This document shows, piece by piece, positions 25,950 to 35,917 of a DNA stretch of 64,000 bases. Location: NCBI RefSeq assembly GCF_000812875.1, contig NZ_JSYK01000002.1:372001-436000 (forward strand), written 5' to 3'. This DNA comes from Kaistella solincola (lineage in GTDB: Bacteria; Bacteroidota; Bacteroidia; Flavobacteriales; Weeksellaceae). How positions within the stretch are numbered: the first letter of the stretch is position 1; every line of letters starts with the position of its first letter. Below the pieces are notes generated by a model. The model was given only the letters and a program-made list of their open reading frames with translations. It did not search any database and was not told the DNA's origin. A program made the position numbers and the translations under genes.

Positions 25950-26732
25950 TTACAAATCTTCAGCTTCAGCTAAAAGTTCGGCGATGTCTTTAACCTGAAC
26001 TTCGGTATTGTTAAAGTGCTTTACACCGTCGGTAATCATGGTGTTGCAGAACGGGCAGCCAGTCGCAATGATATTCGGTTTTTCAGCTAAAGCTTCTTCG
26101 GTTCTTTCCACATTGATGTCTTTATCGCCTTTTTCGGGCTCTTTAAACATTTGCGCACCGCCGGCGCCACAGCACAATCCATTGGATTTGCATCTTTTCA
26201 TTTCCACCAACTCCGAATCGAGTTTTTGCAGCAACTGACGCGGTGCTTCGTATTCACCATTTGCGCGACCAAGATAACATGGATCGTGAAAGGTAATTTT
26301 CTTACCTGTGAAAGTTCCACCTTCAATTTTTAGACGACCTTCTTCCATCAGTTTACGAAGAAACTGCGTGTGGTGCATCACTTCGTAATTTCCGCCAAGA
26401 CCAGGATATTCGTTTTTGATGATGTTAAAACAATGCGGACAAGCGGTAACAATTTTTTTTACGCCGTAACCGTTCATAATTTCGATGTTGGTTAAAGCCA
26501 TCATCTGGAATATAAATTCGTTGCCGGCACGTTTTGCAGGATCGCCGTTGCAGGACTCCTCCTGACCGAGAACTGCAAATTCTACCCCTACTTTGTGCAA
26601 AATTTTGCATAATGCCTTGGTTACTTTTTTCGCGCGGTCATCAAAGCTTCCCATGCAGCCCACGAAAAATAAGACTTCCGGAGCTTTACCTTCGGCAGCA
26701 TATTCTGCCATTGTTTTTATTGTGAAATCCAT
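25950..26732 (-). CDS. CCG-domain (Fe-S) oxidoreductase subunit
   Basis: A 260-residue protein with two cysteine-rich CCG domains as in HdrB, GlcF and LldE. Readable ligands: FFVGCMGSFDDR, TACPHCFNI, HDPCYLGR, GLCCGAGGAQMF and ATGCPFCNTM. Such proteins hold a cubane or non-cubane Fe-S cluster and pass electrons, often together with a membrane partner. The partner here is the gene just upstream (gap 68 bases). The electron donor is unknown. Confidence 0.88.
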   Translation of the reverse strand: MDFTIKTMAEYAAEGKAPEVLFFVGCMGSFDDRAKKVTKALCKILHKVGVEFAVLGQEESCNGDPAKRAGNEFIFQMMALTNIEIMNGYGVKKIVTACPHCFNIIKNEYPGLGGNYEVMHHTQFLRKLMEEGRLKIEGGTFTGKKITFHDPCYLGRANGEYEAPRQLLQKLDSELVEMKRCKSNGLCCGAGGAQMFKEPEKGDKDINVERTEEALAEKPNIIATGCPFCNTMITDGVKHFNNTEVQVKDIAELLAEAEDL

Positions 26733-26800
26733 GTTATAGTTTACCAGTTTTCAGCACCGGAAAGCGAGGATTTTTTCGGTGCTATTTGCTAAGATTTTTG

Positions 26801-28132
26801 TTAATTATCATTTGCCCAGTTCAGGCGGTCGGCTTGATTATACTGCCACGGCGCGGCATTATTTTCCACATTGGTCATCATTAAATTAAGCTCCTGCGGC
26901 GCGGCGGACTGCTCCATGACCAAAAAGCGGCGCAATTCCACGATAATTGATAACGGGTCGATAAGCACCGGACAAGCTTCAACGCACGCATTGCAGGTTG
27001 TACAGGCCCAGATTTCTTCGCGCTGAATATGATCGTCTAATAATTTTTTACCGTCCTCTACAAATTTCCCGTTTTTATTGATGTTTTTTCCAACTTCTTC
27101 AATACGGTCGCGCGTATCCATCATAATTTTTCGCGGTGAGAGTTTTTTTCCGGTAATATTTGCCGGACAAACCGCGGTGCATCTGCCACATTCCGTGCAG
27201 GAATAAGCGTTGAGAAGCTGAACTTTATGTAAATCAAAAATATCGCTGGCTCCAAATTTTTCCGGAACTGCATTCGCGTCTTCTTCTGGCGGCGCCGCGT
27301 ATGGATCGGCATTCGGATCCATCATTAATTTAATTTCCTTGGTTACGGAATCTAAATTATTGAATCTTCCAAGCGGGCCGAGTTTCGCGTACCAGGTATT
27401 CGGGAAAGCCAAAAGGATATGTAAATGCTTGGAATAATACAGATAATTCATAAAGAAAAGAATCCCGATGAAGTGAAACCACCAGGCGCCACGTTCTAAA
27501 AACATCAAAGTAGAATCGCTAAAATTTGCCAAAAGAGGGGCGAAAAAAGATGAAGAAACGGGGAAGCTTCCGTGTGCGGCATAAGCACTGCGCTGCTGTA
27601 AAAGCCAATCAGAAGAATTCATGGTGAAAAATGCCATCATCAAAGCAAATTCAATAATTAGAATCCAGTTGGCGTCGTTTTTCGGCCAGCCGAAAAGTTC
27701 TTTCATTGTTAATCTTCTTACGCCGTAGAAATTTCTTCTGATGAAAAATATAACCACGGCAATAATCACCAAAATTGCTAAAATTTCTAAAGTTGCCGTA
27801 AAAGCAGAATAGAAAGAATTGCCCATTATACCGGCTAAAAAACGGTGTGTACCGAAAATACCGTCGATAATGATTTCGAGAAGTTCAATATTAATAATGA
27901 CAAAACCTACATATACGATAACATGCAGGATTCCCGCGATCGGGCGTTTGGTCATTTTGCTTTGTCCGAGGGCAACGCGCGCCATGGTTTCCCAACGTCT
28001 CGGCTTTTGGTCGTTGCGGTCTATTTCCCTGCCTAACTGAATATTTCGATAAATTTCTTTTAAACTTTTAAAGAAAAGTCCGAAGCCCACAACAAGGGCG
28101 ACAAAAAAAAGAATATTGTCAATATATTCCAT
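26801..28132 (-). CDS. Membrane (Fe-S) protein, HdrE/NarI-like plus 4Fe-4S
   Basis: A 443-residue protein. The N-terminal half has about five to six helices resembling the quinone-linked NarI/HdrE type, and the C-terminal half carries two 4Fe-4S motifs, CTECGRCTAVCPAN and CTTCNACVEACPVL. With the downstream CCG protein it would form a membrane-bound electron-transfer module between a soluble dehydrogenase and the quinone pool or the reverse. ATG 28132 is chosen; the frame extends to TTG 28165, which would overlap mlaD. Confidence 0.88.
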   Translation of the reverse strand: MEYIDNILFFVALVVGFGLFFKSLKEIYRNIQLGREIDRNDQKPRRWETMARVALGQSKMTKRPIAGILHVIVYVGFVIINIELLEIIIDGIFGTHRFLAGIMGNSFYSAFTATLEILAILVIIAVVIFFIRRNFYGVRRLTMKELFGWPKNDANWILIIEFALMMAFFTMNSSDWLLQQRSAYAAHGSFPVSSSFFAPLLANFSDSTLMFLERGAWWFHFIGILFFMNYLYYSKHLHILLAFPNTWYAKLGPLGRFNNLDSVTKEIKLMMDPNADPYAAPPEEDANAVPEKFGASDIFDLHKVQLLNAYSCTECGRCTAVCPANITGKKLSPRKIMMDTRDRIEEVGKNINKNGKFVEDGKKLLDDHIQREEIWACTTCNACVEACPVLIDPLSIIVELRRFLVMEQSAAPQELNLMMTNVENNAAPWQYNQADRLNWANDN

Positions 28133-28142
28133 AGGAAGGGTT

Positions 28143-29093
28143 TTAGTCTTTTGTATTCTTACCAAACACTGAGAAGTTCAAATATCTTTTCGGATTTGCT
28201 TTTAAGTCTTCCACCAAAAGATTAAGGTTTTCAGCAGTTTTATTTAAGTTCTGGTAAAGTTGCTCATCTTTTGCCAATTTACCAAGACTTCCTTCACCAT
28301 TTTGTATGCCGCTAATAACACCGTTTAATTTATCAGCCGTTGTGCTGAGTTTATCAATGGTGTTGTTTAGTTTTTGAACATCTACTTCGTCTGCAACCTG
28401 ACCGTATTTATCAATTGCGGTTTTCGCACTGATAGTCGCTAAATTCGCGTTATCCAACATTTTTTGGATGCGTGGATCGTTATTCGCTAAAAGTGCATTG
28501 GTCTGCTGCGAAGTTCTTTCAAAAGCCGTCACCGTTCTATTAAGATTGGTTAAAAGTGCATTAATTTGCTGACGGTTTTGATCATCAACGAGTTGGTTAG
28601 CATTTGTGACTAAAGAATCTACTCTTTTCAACACGACCTGCACCTGATCTTTCACCGGACCTACCTGTGAGGAAATGCTGTTCAGCATAGAAAGTTTGAA
28701 TTCGCCGGCTAAAGTATCACCATCTTTTGCCATCTCTCCGCCGTAAGCTAAATTCACGCGCATTTGCTTGCCAGACATTAATCCAGGTTCGAAAATTTCC
28801 AATTTAGATTTTTTCGAAAATTCGAAACTGTCATCAATGAGGACCTCAACTACGAAGTGTATTTTCCCGTCGGTTTCCGTAATGGGAATGATGTTATCCA
28901 CTTGCCCAACTTTCAAACCGTTAATAGAAACGGGGTTTGAGGCTTCTAAACCTTCGACATTATCAAATTTTGCGTAGAAAATATTATCGGTGGTAAAAAG
29001 ACTTTTACCTTTCATAAACTGGAACAAAAAGACAAAGCCAACAATGGCTAGAAGTGCTATAAGTCCTGCTTTTATTTCTTTTGTGAATTTCAC
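28143..29093 (-). CDS. mlaD: MCE/MlaD family lipid-transport protein
   Basis: Substrate-binding subunit of the Mla-type lipid ABC transporter. One N-terminal helix (AGLIALLAIVGFVFLFQFM), an MCE domain (about 35-115, NVEGLEASNPVSINGLKVGQV), and a long helical C-terminal region rich in Asn/Gln/Asp that should form coiled coil. The GTG at 29093 (KFTKEIKAGL follows) is chosen because a -7 box lies at 29122-29115; the ORF also runs to ATG 29126. Its permease and ATPase partners are not adjacent but sit near 38.9-40.4 kb of this window. Confidence 0.88.
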   Translation of the reverse strand: MKFTKEIKAGLIALLAIVGFVFLFQFMKGKSLFTTDNIFYAKFDNVEGLEASNPVSINGLKVGQVDNIIPITETDGKIHFVVEVLIDDSFEFSKKSKLEIFEPGLMSGKQMRVNLAYGGEMAKDGDTLAGEFKLSMLNSISSQVGPVKDQVQVVLKRVDSLVTNANQLVDDQNRQQINALLTNLNRTVTAFERTSQQTNALLANNDPRIQKMLDNANLATISAKTAIDKYGQVADEVDVQKLNNTIDKLSTTADKLNGVISGIQNGEGSLGKLAKDEQLYQNLNKTAENLNLLVEDLKANPKRYLNFSVFGKNTKD

Positions 29094-29114
29094 TTTTGTG
29101 TATTTTTTATGCGA

Positions 29115-29122
29115 CAAATATA
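29115..29122 (-). promoter_or_regulatory. Predicted -7 element of mlaD promoter
   Basis: TATATTTG on the minus strand. It lies inside the longest reading frame, downstream of ATG 29126, so it argues for the GTG start at 29093. Confidence 0.4.
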
Positions 29123-29172
29123 GCATATTTTAAATAAAGTGCTGTGAAAACCTTAGGTTCTAAAAACACAAA

Positions 29173-29192
29173 AAGCGACCGTAAAGTCGCTT
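29173..29192 (-). terminator. Terminator of ppiD-like gene
   Basis: AAGCGAC/GTCGCTT stem with loop of six bases; a T-rich run follows in the minus direction. Confidence 0.75.
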
Positions 29193-29212
29193 CCTATGTA
29201 TGTTACAAAGTT

Positions 29213-31360
29213 TTACTGTTGAGCTGAACGGTTGTACAATTCAATTCTGTAATCTTTAATCTTCGCATTGTCCTGTAGGCTTTTCAGGAAAAACTGTCCA
29301 AATTGCTGGGAATTTTGTCCTGCGATCGCTTCAGCCATTTGCTTCACGTCGCCCGGTTGTTTGTTGATGCTTTCACCTTTTTTCAAAACTACATAAACTC
29401 CGGTTAAACCTTCAACTGGTTTGGATAATTTATTTTTAGCTACACCAAACGCGGCTCCGGCAACTTTCGGCTCCATTGCACCGTTCACCTGTGGATTTAG
29501 CATATTTACCTGTGCAGACTGTTTGCTGGCTCCGAAAAGTTTTGCGATCTGGTCTAAATTTGAAGCATTAGCGCCGTTAATTTTTTCGGTAATTTTCTTA
29601 GCCAATAACTGGTTTCTGATAATTGGTTCCACCTGGTCGCGCACTGCTTCCGGATCTGCAGAACCTGCGTCCTGAATTCCATTTACATAAGCTACAACTC
29701 TATCTCCTGTTCCTTCTACAGTGAAAATATCAGTGTCACCTTTTTTGGTGTTTTTGTTAAATGCCCACGCGATGATATCTTCGTCCTTGTCCGTTCCAAG
29801 TCCCGGCAAAGTTCCCTGGAATCTGCCAACCTCTTTTGGATTGGTGAACATATAATTATTTTTCTTCGCTAAATTGGCGAATTCATTAAAGCTTTTACCC
29901 TGAACCTGCTGAATGAATTTCGTGGCTTTGGTATATACTTCGTTTTCCGTTTTATCCGATGGTTTGATGGCCTTAACAAGGTTTGCCACTTTATAACCCA
30001 TGGCACCACTTTTCTTATCTTCGATATTGATGATGTGGTAACCGTATTGTGTTTCTACAACTGCTGTTGCACCCTTACCGTTTGTTGCTAAAAAGTTCAG
30101 ATATTCCGGTACGAATGGCGTTTCCGGAGTTGTCCAGCCCACGCTTCCACCTTGAGCGGCAGAACCCGGATCAGCTGAATATTTCAGGAACTGTGCAAAT
30201 TTTGACGGATCAGCTTTTACTGCATTTCCAATAGAATCCGCTAATTTTTTCGCTTCTTCTTTTGAACGTGTTTCTGCACCGCCCGCCTGGTTTCCTTTAT
30301 AAGTCACCAAAATATGTCTTGAAAGTGTAGAATCCGAAGGCTTTTTATCTAAAAGCTTAGATACTACATAAAAATTCTGCTCTTTATAAGGACCAAATGT
30401 TGTCCCGATCGCTGCGGTTGCAACTTTGTCTTTAATTGCTGCCGGTAATTGTTCCGCAGGGAAATATTGTGGGTTGAAAGGCAAATCTGAATTCAAAGCA
30501 ATAAACATTGAATCGTTTTTCGTGTTCACGAAATTTTCATTTCCTTCGCTTGTAGGGCTTCCAACGGTCATCAATTTGTTCATTTCTGCCTGCATTGCAG
30601 CGTCATCTGCTGCGCTTGGCGCTGCCGGGAAATATACTACACCGATGTTTCTGCTGACGTCTCTTTTAAATACAGTCGGGTGAAGTTTAATATAATCCGA
30701 AATATCTTTAGAGGTTACTTTAACAGGATTTTTCTGCGCGAAAGCTTCATAATCCACTTTTACAAAATCAATATCAGCAAGCTGATCCCTTTCTTTCATA
30801 ATCTGCTCTGCTTCTTTTTTGCTTACGGTAATTCCGCTGCTTACATTAGCAAAAAGCTGACGCGCCATCATTCTGTATTCGATGGATTTTCTGGTTTTTA
30901 ACCAGTTATTGTATAATTCTACATTGCTGGATTTCAGCTGCGTAACTTGATTTTTAATTTCCTGAATTTTGAAGTTTCCTTTTTCGTCAAAATTCTCTTT
31001 ATTCTGGGCAAATAAAGGATCGAACTGAAGCTGGTTCCAGAACATATCTTCAGTAAGGGTAAGACCCATTTTTTTGAATTGCTGCTCGATCAGTTTAGAC
31101 TGAACCAACATTTGCCAAGCCTGCTCTTCCAAACCTTTGGTAGGCTGACCTTGCTGCTGTGCCTGCTGCTGAAGCATGAAAAGCTGATCATCAAAATCTT
31201 CTTTAGAAATCTCCTGGCCGTTTACTTTACCATAAATTCCGGGTTGTGCACCGAATAATTTTTCCAGACTGTCTGGGTTCACCACGAAAGCCAACATTGC
31301 TACCGCTATAATCCCCATTAAAAGCCAAGGTCTATTTCTAATTTCTCCTAAAATTGCCAT
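29213..31360 (-). CDS. PpiD/SurA-type periplasmic folding chaperone
   Basis: A 715-residue protein anchored by one N-terminal helix (WLLMGIIAVAMLAFVV). A SurA-N-like chaperone domain covers about 35-230, and one parvulin peptidyl-prolyl isomerase domain lies at about 345-455 (SRHILVTYKGN, AAQGGSVGWTTP, QYGYHIINIED). A second, divergent parvulin-like region follows. The layout is that of PpiD, which assists folding of proteins leaving the Sec translocon. Divergent from lon, another protein-quality gene. Confidence 0.88.
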   Translation of the reverse strand: MAILGEIRNRPWLLMGIIAVAMLAFVVNPDSLEKLFGAQPGIYGKVNGQEISKEDFDDQLFMLQQQAQQQGQPTKGLEEQAWQMLVQSKLIEQQFKKMGLTLTEDMFWNQLQFDPLFAQNKENFDEKGNFKIQEIKNQVTQLKSSNVELYNNWLKTRKSIEYRMMARQLFANVSSGITVSKKEAEQIMKERDQLADIDFVKVDYEAFAQKNPVKVTSKDISDYIKLHPTVFKRDVSRNIGVVYFPAAPSAADDAAMQAEMNKLMTVGSPTSEGNENFVNTKNDSMFIALNSDLPFNPQYFPAEQLPAAIKDKVATAAIGTTFGPYKEQNFYVVSKLLDKKPSDSTLSRHILVTYKGNQAGGAETRSKEEAKKLADSIGNAVKADPSKFAQFLKYSADPGSAAQGGSVGWTTPETPFVPEYLNFLATNGKGATAVVETQYGYHIINIEDKKSGAMGYKVANLVKAIKPSDKTENEVYTKATKFIQQVQGKSFNEFANLAKKNNYMFTNPKEVGRFQGTLPGLGTDKDEDIIAWAFNKNTKKGDTDIFTVEGTGDRVVAYVNGIQDAGSADPEAVRDQVEPIIRNQLLAKKITEKINGANASNLDQIAKLFGASKQSAQVNMLNPQVNGAMEPKVAGAAFGVAKNKLSKPVEGLTGVYVVLKKGESINKQPGDVKQMAEAIAGQNSQQFGQFFLKSLQDNAKIKDYRIELYNRSAQQ

Positions 31361-31529
31361 CTTTTTTTGTATAATTTTATCAGTGTGCGAAAATACACAT
31401 TTTTAGCAGATTAGAAAAAAAAATAAACTATTTATTTAAAAGCCCCAATCTTTCCTGTGCCAAATTTGTCTGCGTTTTTACGTGGCATAAACCTTGTCAA
31501 AATAAGGAAACCTTTTCGAAGGCCGAATT

Positions 31530-31548
31530 TTCTACCTGGAAGGTAGAA
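31530..31548. repeat. Palindrome TTCTACCT-GGA-AGGTAGAA upstream of lon
   Basis: Perfect 8-bp inverted repeat with a 3-base spacer, 49 bases before ATG 31597. Possible operator or mRNA hairpin; there is no T-run, so it is not a terminator. Confidence 0.6.
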
Positions 31549-31572
31549 TAAACGCCCTATTAATCTATTAAA

Positions 31573-31589
31573 AATGACAATTTGTCATT
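31573..31589. promoter_or_regulatory. Palindrome AATGACAA-T-TTGTCATT at the lon start
   Basis: Perfect 8-bp inverted repeat directly before ATG 31597. A third ATGACA arm follows at 31598-31603, so TGTCAT and ATGACA also pair across the start codon. Candidate heat-shock operator or mRNA structure. Confidence 0.5.
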
Positions 31590-31596
31590 CAACCAT

Positions 31597-33999
31597 ATGA
31601 CAGACTTTGAAGAAATGAAACTTGACGAAATTTTAGAAGACGGCTTCAGCATTGTAACTGAGGAAATAAATATAGCAGACATCGCCACCACCGAAGAAGA
31701 AGAAAACCAGCTGGTTTTCCCAATTTTGCCAGTACGAAATATGGTGATGTTCCCGAAAGTGATCATTCCGATAACAGCAGGACGGGAAATGTCCATCAAG
31801 CTTTTGGAAGAAGCGCAGAAAAACAATCAACTCATCGGGATTTTAAGCCAGAATAATTCGTCTATCGAAAATCCTGAAACTTCCGATTTGTACGAAATCG
31901 GGACTTTAGCGAAAATCATTAAAATCATTAAACTTCCCGAAGGAAATATTACCGCCATTACACGCGGTTTTCAGCGTTTTAAAGTAAAAAAATTCACGGC
32001 TAAAAGGCCATATTTTTTAGCGGAAATAGAAAAGCTGAAAGACGTTCCCACCAAAAAGAAAGAAGAGTACGAAGCTTTGCTTGAAAATATTAAAGCGCTT
32101 GCGCTGAAAATTATTGAGCTTGATCCAAACATACCGAACGCCGCGAATTTTGCGATAAGCAATATGTCGGATAATGAAGATTTGTTAAATTTTATCTGCT
32201 GTAATGCCAATTTTTTGTCAAATCAAAAACAGAAGCTTTTGGAAGAAAAAAGCCTGCTGATACGTGCCGAAAAATGTTACACGCTGATGCACGACGAATT
32301 TCGCAAGCTGGAATTGCGCAGCCAGATTCACCAAAAAACCTCGAAAGATCTAGACAAACAGCAACGCGAATATTTTCTGAATCAGCAAATTCGCACGATT
32401 CAGGAAGAACTGGGCGGCGGTCCGGAATCTGACGTTGAAGAATTACTGGACAAAGCCAAAAAAATAAAATGGAGCGAGGAAGTTGAAGAGCATTTCAAAA
32501 AAGAAATTAACCGTTTGCAGCGCCAAAATCCGAATTCTCCGGATTACAACGTGCAGCGAAATTATCTGGATTTTTTTACCGATTTACCCTGGAATAATTA
32601 CTCGAAAGACATTTTTGATATCGCTAAAGCCGAAAAAGTGCTCGATAAAGCGCATTACGGTTTAGAGGACATTAAAAAAAGAATTTTGGAACACATGGCT
32701 GTTCTGAAATTGAAAAATAATATGAAATCGCCGATTTTATGTTTGGTCGGTCCTCCCGGCGTCGGAAAAACCTCACTCGGCAAATCGGTTGCGGATGCTT
32801 TGGGTAGAAAATATGTAAGATTATCGCTCGGCGGACTTCATGACGAATCTGAAATCCGTGGTCACCGGAAAACTTATATCGGTGCAATGGCGGGACGAAT
32901 TTTGCAGTCCATTAAAAAAGCGGGAACCTCCAATCCGGTAATTGTTCTGGATGAAATCGATAAAATAGCGACCGGAATTCACGGTGATCCAAGCTCAGCT
33001 TTGCTTGAAGTTTTAGATCCGGAGCAAAACAATTCCTTCTACGACAACTTCCTGGAACTCGGTTATGATTTATCGAAAGTAATGTTCATTGCCACCGCAA
33101 ACTCTTTATCTACCGTGCAGCGTCCGCTTTTGGACCGAATGGAAATCATTCAGATTGCCGGCTACACTTTAGAGGAAAAAGTAGAAATTGCAAAACGCCA
33201 TTTAATTAAAAAACAGCAGGAAGAAAACGGTTTAGACACCAAATCATTTAAACTCGGAAATGCCGAGTTGAAACATATTATTGATGCACATACGTCTGAA
33301 AGTGGCGTGCGAAGATTGGAAAAACAAATCGCGTCAATAGCCCGCTGGGTCGCCCTGCAAACAGCCATGGAAAAAGAGTACAATCCAAAAATTTCCATAG
33401 AAAAAGTGGACGAAATTCTCGGCGTTCCGCGGCCGCGAAATTTGGCGGAAATCTCCGATGTTCCCGGTGTCGTAACAGGTTTGGCCTGGACCGAAGTTGG
33501 TGGCGACATTCTTTTCATCGAAAGTATTTTAAGCGAAGGCAAAGGAAATCTCACCATGACCGGAAATCTTGGGAATGTTATGAAAGAATCGGCGACTATC
33601 GCGTTGGAATATATTAAAGCAAAACACGACAAACTTGGCATTTCTGCAGAAGATATTCAGAAAAATAATATCCACGTTCACGTTCCGGAAGGCGCGACGC
33701 CGAAAGATGGTCCGTCCGCGGGCATCGCGATGTTAACCTCGATTGTTTCGAGTTTCAAAAATCAAAAAGTAAAACCTCATCTTGCGATGACGGGTGAAAT
33801 TACATTACGTGGAAAAGTGCTTCCTGTCGGCGGAATTAAAGAAAAACTTTTAGCCGCTGCGCGAGCCGGAATTAAAGAAATCATCCTCTGTGAAGCGAAT
33901 CGCAAAGATGTGGAAGAAATTAAAAAAGATTATCTGAAAGACCTGAAAATAAATTACGTAAAAACCATGAGCGAAGTCGTGGATTTAGCTTTAAAGTAA
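31597..33999 (+). CDS. lon: ATP-dependent protease Lon
   Basis: An 800-residue LonA protease that degrades damaged and regulatory proteins. Order: N-terminal substrate domain (about 40-240, VFPILPVRNMVMFP), helical linker (KQQREYFLNQQIRTIQEELG), AAA+ module with Walker A G385-P-P-G-V-G-K391-T and VLDEIDK, and the protease domain with S707 (DGPSAG) and K750 (second Lys of GGIKEK) as the Ser-Lys dyad. ATG 31597 is chosen; the TTG at 31582 lies in a regulatory palindrome. Confidence 0.96.
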   Translation: MTDFEEMKLDEILEDGFSIVTEEINIADIATTEEEENQLVFPILPVRNMVMFPKVIIPITAGREMSIKLLEEAQKNNQLIGILSQNNSSIENPETSDLYEIGTLAKIIKIIKLPEGNITAITRGFQRFKVKKFTAKRPYFLAEIEKLKDVPTKKKEEYEALLENIKALALKIIELDPNIPNAANFAISNMSDNEDLLNFICCNANFLSNQKQKLLEEKSLLIRAEKCYTLMHDEFRKLELRSQIHQKTSKDLDKQQREYFLNQQIRTIQEELGGGPESDVEELLDKAKKIKWSEEVEEHFKKEINRLQRQNPNSPDYNVQRNYLDFFTDLPWNNYSKDIFDIAKAEKVLDKAHYGLEDIKKRILEHMAVLKLKNNMKSPILCLVGPPGVGKTSLGKSVADALGRKYVRLSLGGLHDESEIRGHRKTYIGAMAGRILQSIKKAGTSNPVIVLDEIDKIATGIHGDPSSALLEVLDPEQNNSFYDNFLELGYDLSKVMFIATANSLSTVQRPLLDRMEIIQIAGYTLEEKVEIAKRHLIKKQQEENGLDTKSFKLGNAELKHIIDAHTSESGVRRLEKQIASIARWVALQTAMEKEYNPKISIEKVDEILGVPRPRNLAEISDVPGVVTGLAWTEVGGDILFIESILSEGKGNLTMTGNLGNVMKESATIALEYIKAKHDKLGISAEDIQKNNIHVHVPEGATPKDGPSAGIAMLTSIVSSFKNQKVKPHLAMTGEITLRGKVLPVGGIKEKLLAAARAGIKEIILCEANRKDVEEIKKDYLKDLKINYVKTMSEVVDLALK

Positions 34000-34006
34000 A
34001 AAAGAA

Positions 34007-34030
34007 AAAATGCCCTTTTTAGGGCGTTTT
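34007..34030 (+). terminator. Terminator of lon
   Basis: AAAATGCCC/GGGCGTTTT stem (one T-G pair), loop TTTTTA, followed by a T-run. Confidence 0.8.
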
Positions 34031-34190
34031 TTTTATTTCAAAAATGAACTTTTTGGAGATAAAAATTACGGAAATGCAAAAGCTTAAAAATTTGCCGTTT
34101 TAGCACCGAAAAATTTAGGTCTACATTTTTAGCAGAATTAAATGATAGAAAATCTCAGAACGTATTTTTTCCCGAGGTTTTATTTTTCCG

Positions 34191-34198
34191 TAAATTTG
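34191..34198 (+). promoter_or_regulatory. Predicted -7 element of pgi promoter
   Basis: TAAATTTG matches TAnnTTTG; predicted start near 34202 and a leader of about 45 bases. The rest of the 248-bp lon-pgi gap is AT-rich and I see nothing else in it. Confidence 0.5.
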
Positions 34199-34247
34199 CA
34201 CGACTTTATAATTCGCCGGGCTTTAATCACCATTAAAATTTAAAAAA

Positions 34248-35888
34248 ATGTTGCCTAAAATAAATCCAACGCACACCACTGCCTGGAAAAATCTCACCAA
34301 ACACTTTGCGGAAACCGATTTCGACCTTAGAACTTTGTTCGCGGAAAATACGGAAAGGTTTAAAGATTTTTCCGTTCAAAGAGAAAATTACCTTTTCGAT
34401 TACTCGAAGAATTTAATTGATCAAAAAACCTTTGGATTTTTGCAGGATTTAGCTGAAGAATGCGATCTGAAATCTGCAATAAAAGCCATGTTTAGCGGCG
34501 AAAAAATTAACGAAACTGAAGGCCGCGCAGTTTTGCACACCGCGCTTCGGGATTTTTCAGCTGACGAAATCTTGGTTGATGACGAAAACATCAAACCTGC
34601 GATCAGAAAGGTTTTGGATCAAATGAAAAAGTTTTCGGAAAAAATTATTTCCGGCGCTCACACCGGATTTTCCGGAAAAGAAATTACCGACGTTGTAAAC
34701 ATCGGAATTGGCGGTTCAGATTTAGGTCCGGTGATGGTTTGCTCGGCTTTAAAACATTTTAAAACGCGGCTAAACGCGCATTTTGTTTCGAATGTTGATG
34801 GCAATCACATCGCTGAAGTCCTCAAAAATCTAAATCCTGAAACGACGCTTTTCATCATCGCATCGAAAACTTTCACCACGCAGGAAACCATGACCAATGC
34901 AGAATCTGCCAAAACCTGGTTTCTAAAAAGTGGAAAAGAAACGGATGTAGAAAAACATTTCGTAGCACTTTCCACCAATGTTGAAGCGGTGAAAAAATTC
35001 GGTATTGCAGAGGAAAATATTTTCGAATTTTGGGATTGGGTTGGCGGCCGCTATTCGCTGTGGAGCGCGATAGGTCTCAGCATCGTGCTTTTCGTGGGTT
35101 ATGATAATTTCGAGCAACTGCTAAAAGGTGCACACGAAACTGATACACATTTCCGAACAGCAGATTTTAAAGAAAACGTGCCGGTTTTAATGGCGCTTTG
35201 CGGAATTTGGTATCGTAACTTTTTTGATGCCGGAACGTACGCTATTTTACCATATTCCCAGTATTTAGACCGTTTTCCCGCATATCTTCAGCAAGGCGAT
35301 ATGGAAAGTAACGGGAAATGTGTGGACCGAAACGGTGATTTTGTAGATTACGAAACCGGGCCGGTGATTTGGGGCGAACCGGGGACAAACGGTCAGCACG
35401 CCTTTTACCAGCTGATTCATCAGGGAACGCAGCTAATTCCGGCAGATTTTATCGCGTATGCAAAATCCTGCAACGTGGTTTCTGACCATCAAGAAAAATT
35501 ATTGGCGAACTTTTTTGCGCAAACTGAAGCTTTAGCTTTTGGTAAAACGCCGGATGAAGTTCGGGCAGAATTAGAAAAAACAGGCATTTCAGGGGAAGAA
35601 ATTGACGAGCTGGTAAACTACAAAGTTTTTCAGGGAAATACACCGACAAATTCCTTTATTTTCGAGGAATTAACGCCGTTTTCTTTTGGACAATTAATCG
35701 CGCTTTATGAGCACAAAATTTTCGTGCAAGGTGTAATCTGGAATATTTTCAGTTTCGATCAGTTCGGTGTGGAATTAGGTAAAGTACTCGCAGGAAAAAT
35801 TTTAGCAGAATTAAAAAGTTCCGAGCCGGTAAATTCTCACGATTCTTCTACCAACGGACTCATCAAATATTTTAAAGCGAAAAAATAA
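34248..35888 (+). CDS. pgi: Glucose-6-phosphate isomerase
   Basis: Interconverts glucose-6-phosphate and fructose-6-phosphate. 546 residues, the usual length of the long bacterial form. Family signatures: [15 protein letters not shown] (phosphate binding), [38 protein letters not shown] and [12 protein letters not shown]. Cytoplasmic. It stands as a single gene with its own promoter; folD begins 29 bases later and may share its transcript. Confidence 0.97.
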   Translation: MLPKINPTHTTAWKNLTKHFAETDFDLRTLFAENTERFKDFSVQRENYLFDYSKNLIDQKTFGFLQDLAEECDLKSAIKAMFSGEKINETEGRAVLHTALRDFSADEILVDDENIKPAIRKVLDQMKKFSEKIISGAHTGFSGKEITDVVNIGIGGSDLGPVMVCSALKHFKTRLNAHFVSNVDGNHIAEVLKNLNPETTLFIIASKTFTTQETMTNAESAKTWFLKSGKETDVEKHFVALSTNVEAVKKFGIAEENIFEFWDWVGGRYSLWSAIGLSIVLFVGYDNFEQLLKGAHETDTHFRTADFKENVPVLMALCGIWYRNFFDAGTYAILPYSQYLDRFPAYLQQGDMESNGKCVDRNGDFVDYETGPVIWGEPGTNGQHAFYQLIHQGTQLIPADFIAYAKSCNVVSDHQEKLLANFFAQTEALAFGKTPDEVRAELEKTGISGEEIDELVNYKVFQGNTPTNSFIFEELTPFSFGQLIALYEHKIFVQGVIWNIFSFDQFGVELGKVLAGKILAELKSSEPVNSHDSSTNGLIKYFKAKK

Positions 35889-35917
35889 AGTTCTCATAAA
35901 AAACTAAAAGTAAAACC

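Noticed and set aside
28133-28165. TTG start of the membrane Fe-S gene overlapping mlaD
   Set aside because: ATG 28132 begins a good membrane helix without overlap.
31582-31596. TTG start of lon at 31582
   Set aside because: It falls inside a perfect palindrome, and ATG 31597 begins the usual Lon N terminus.
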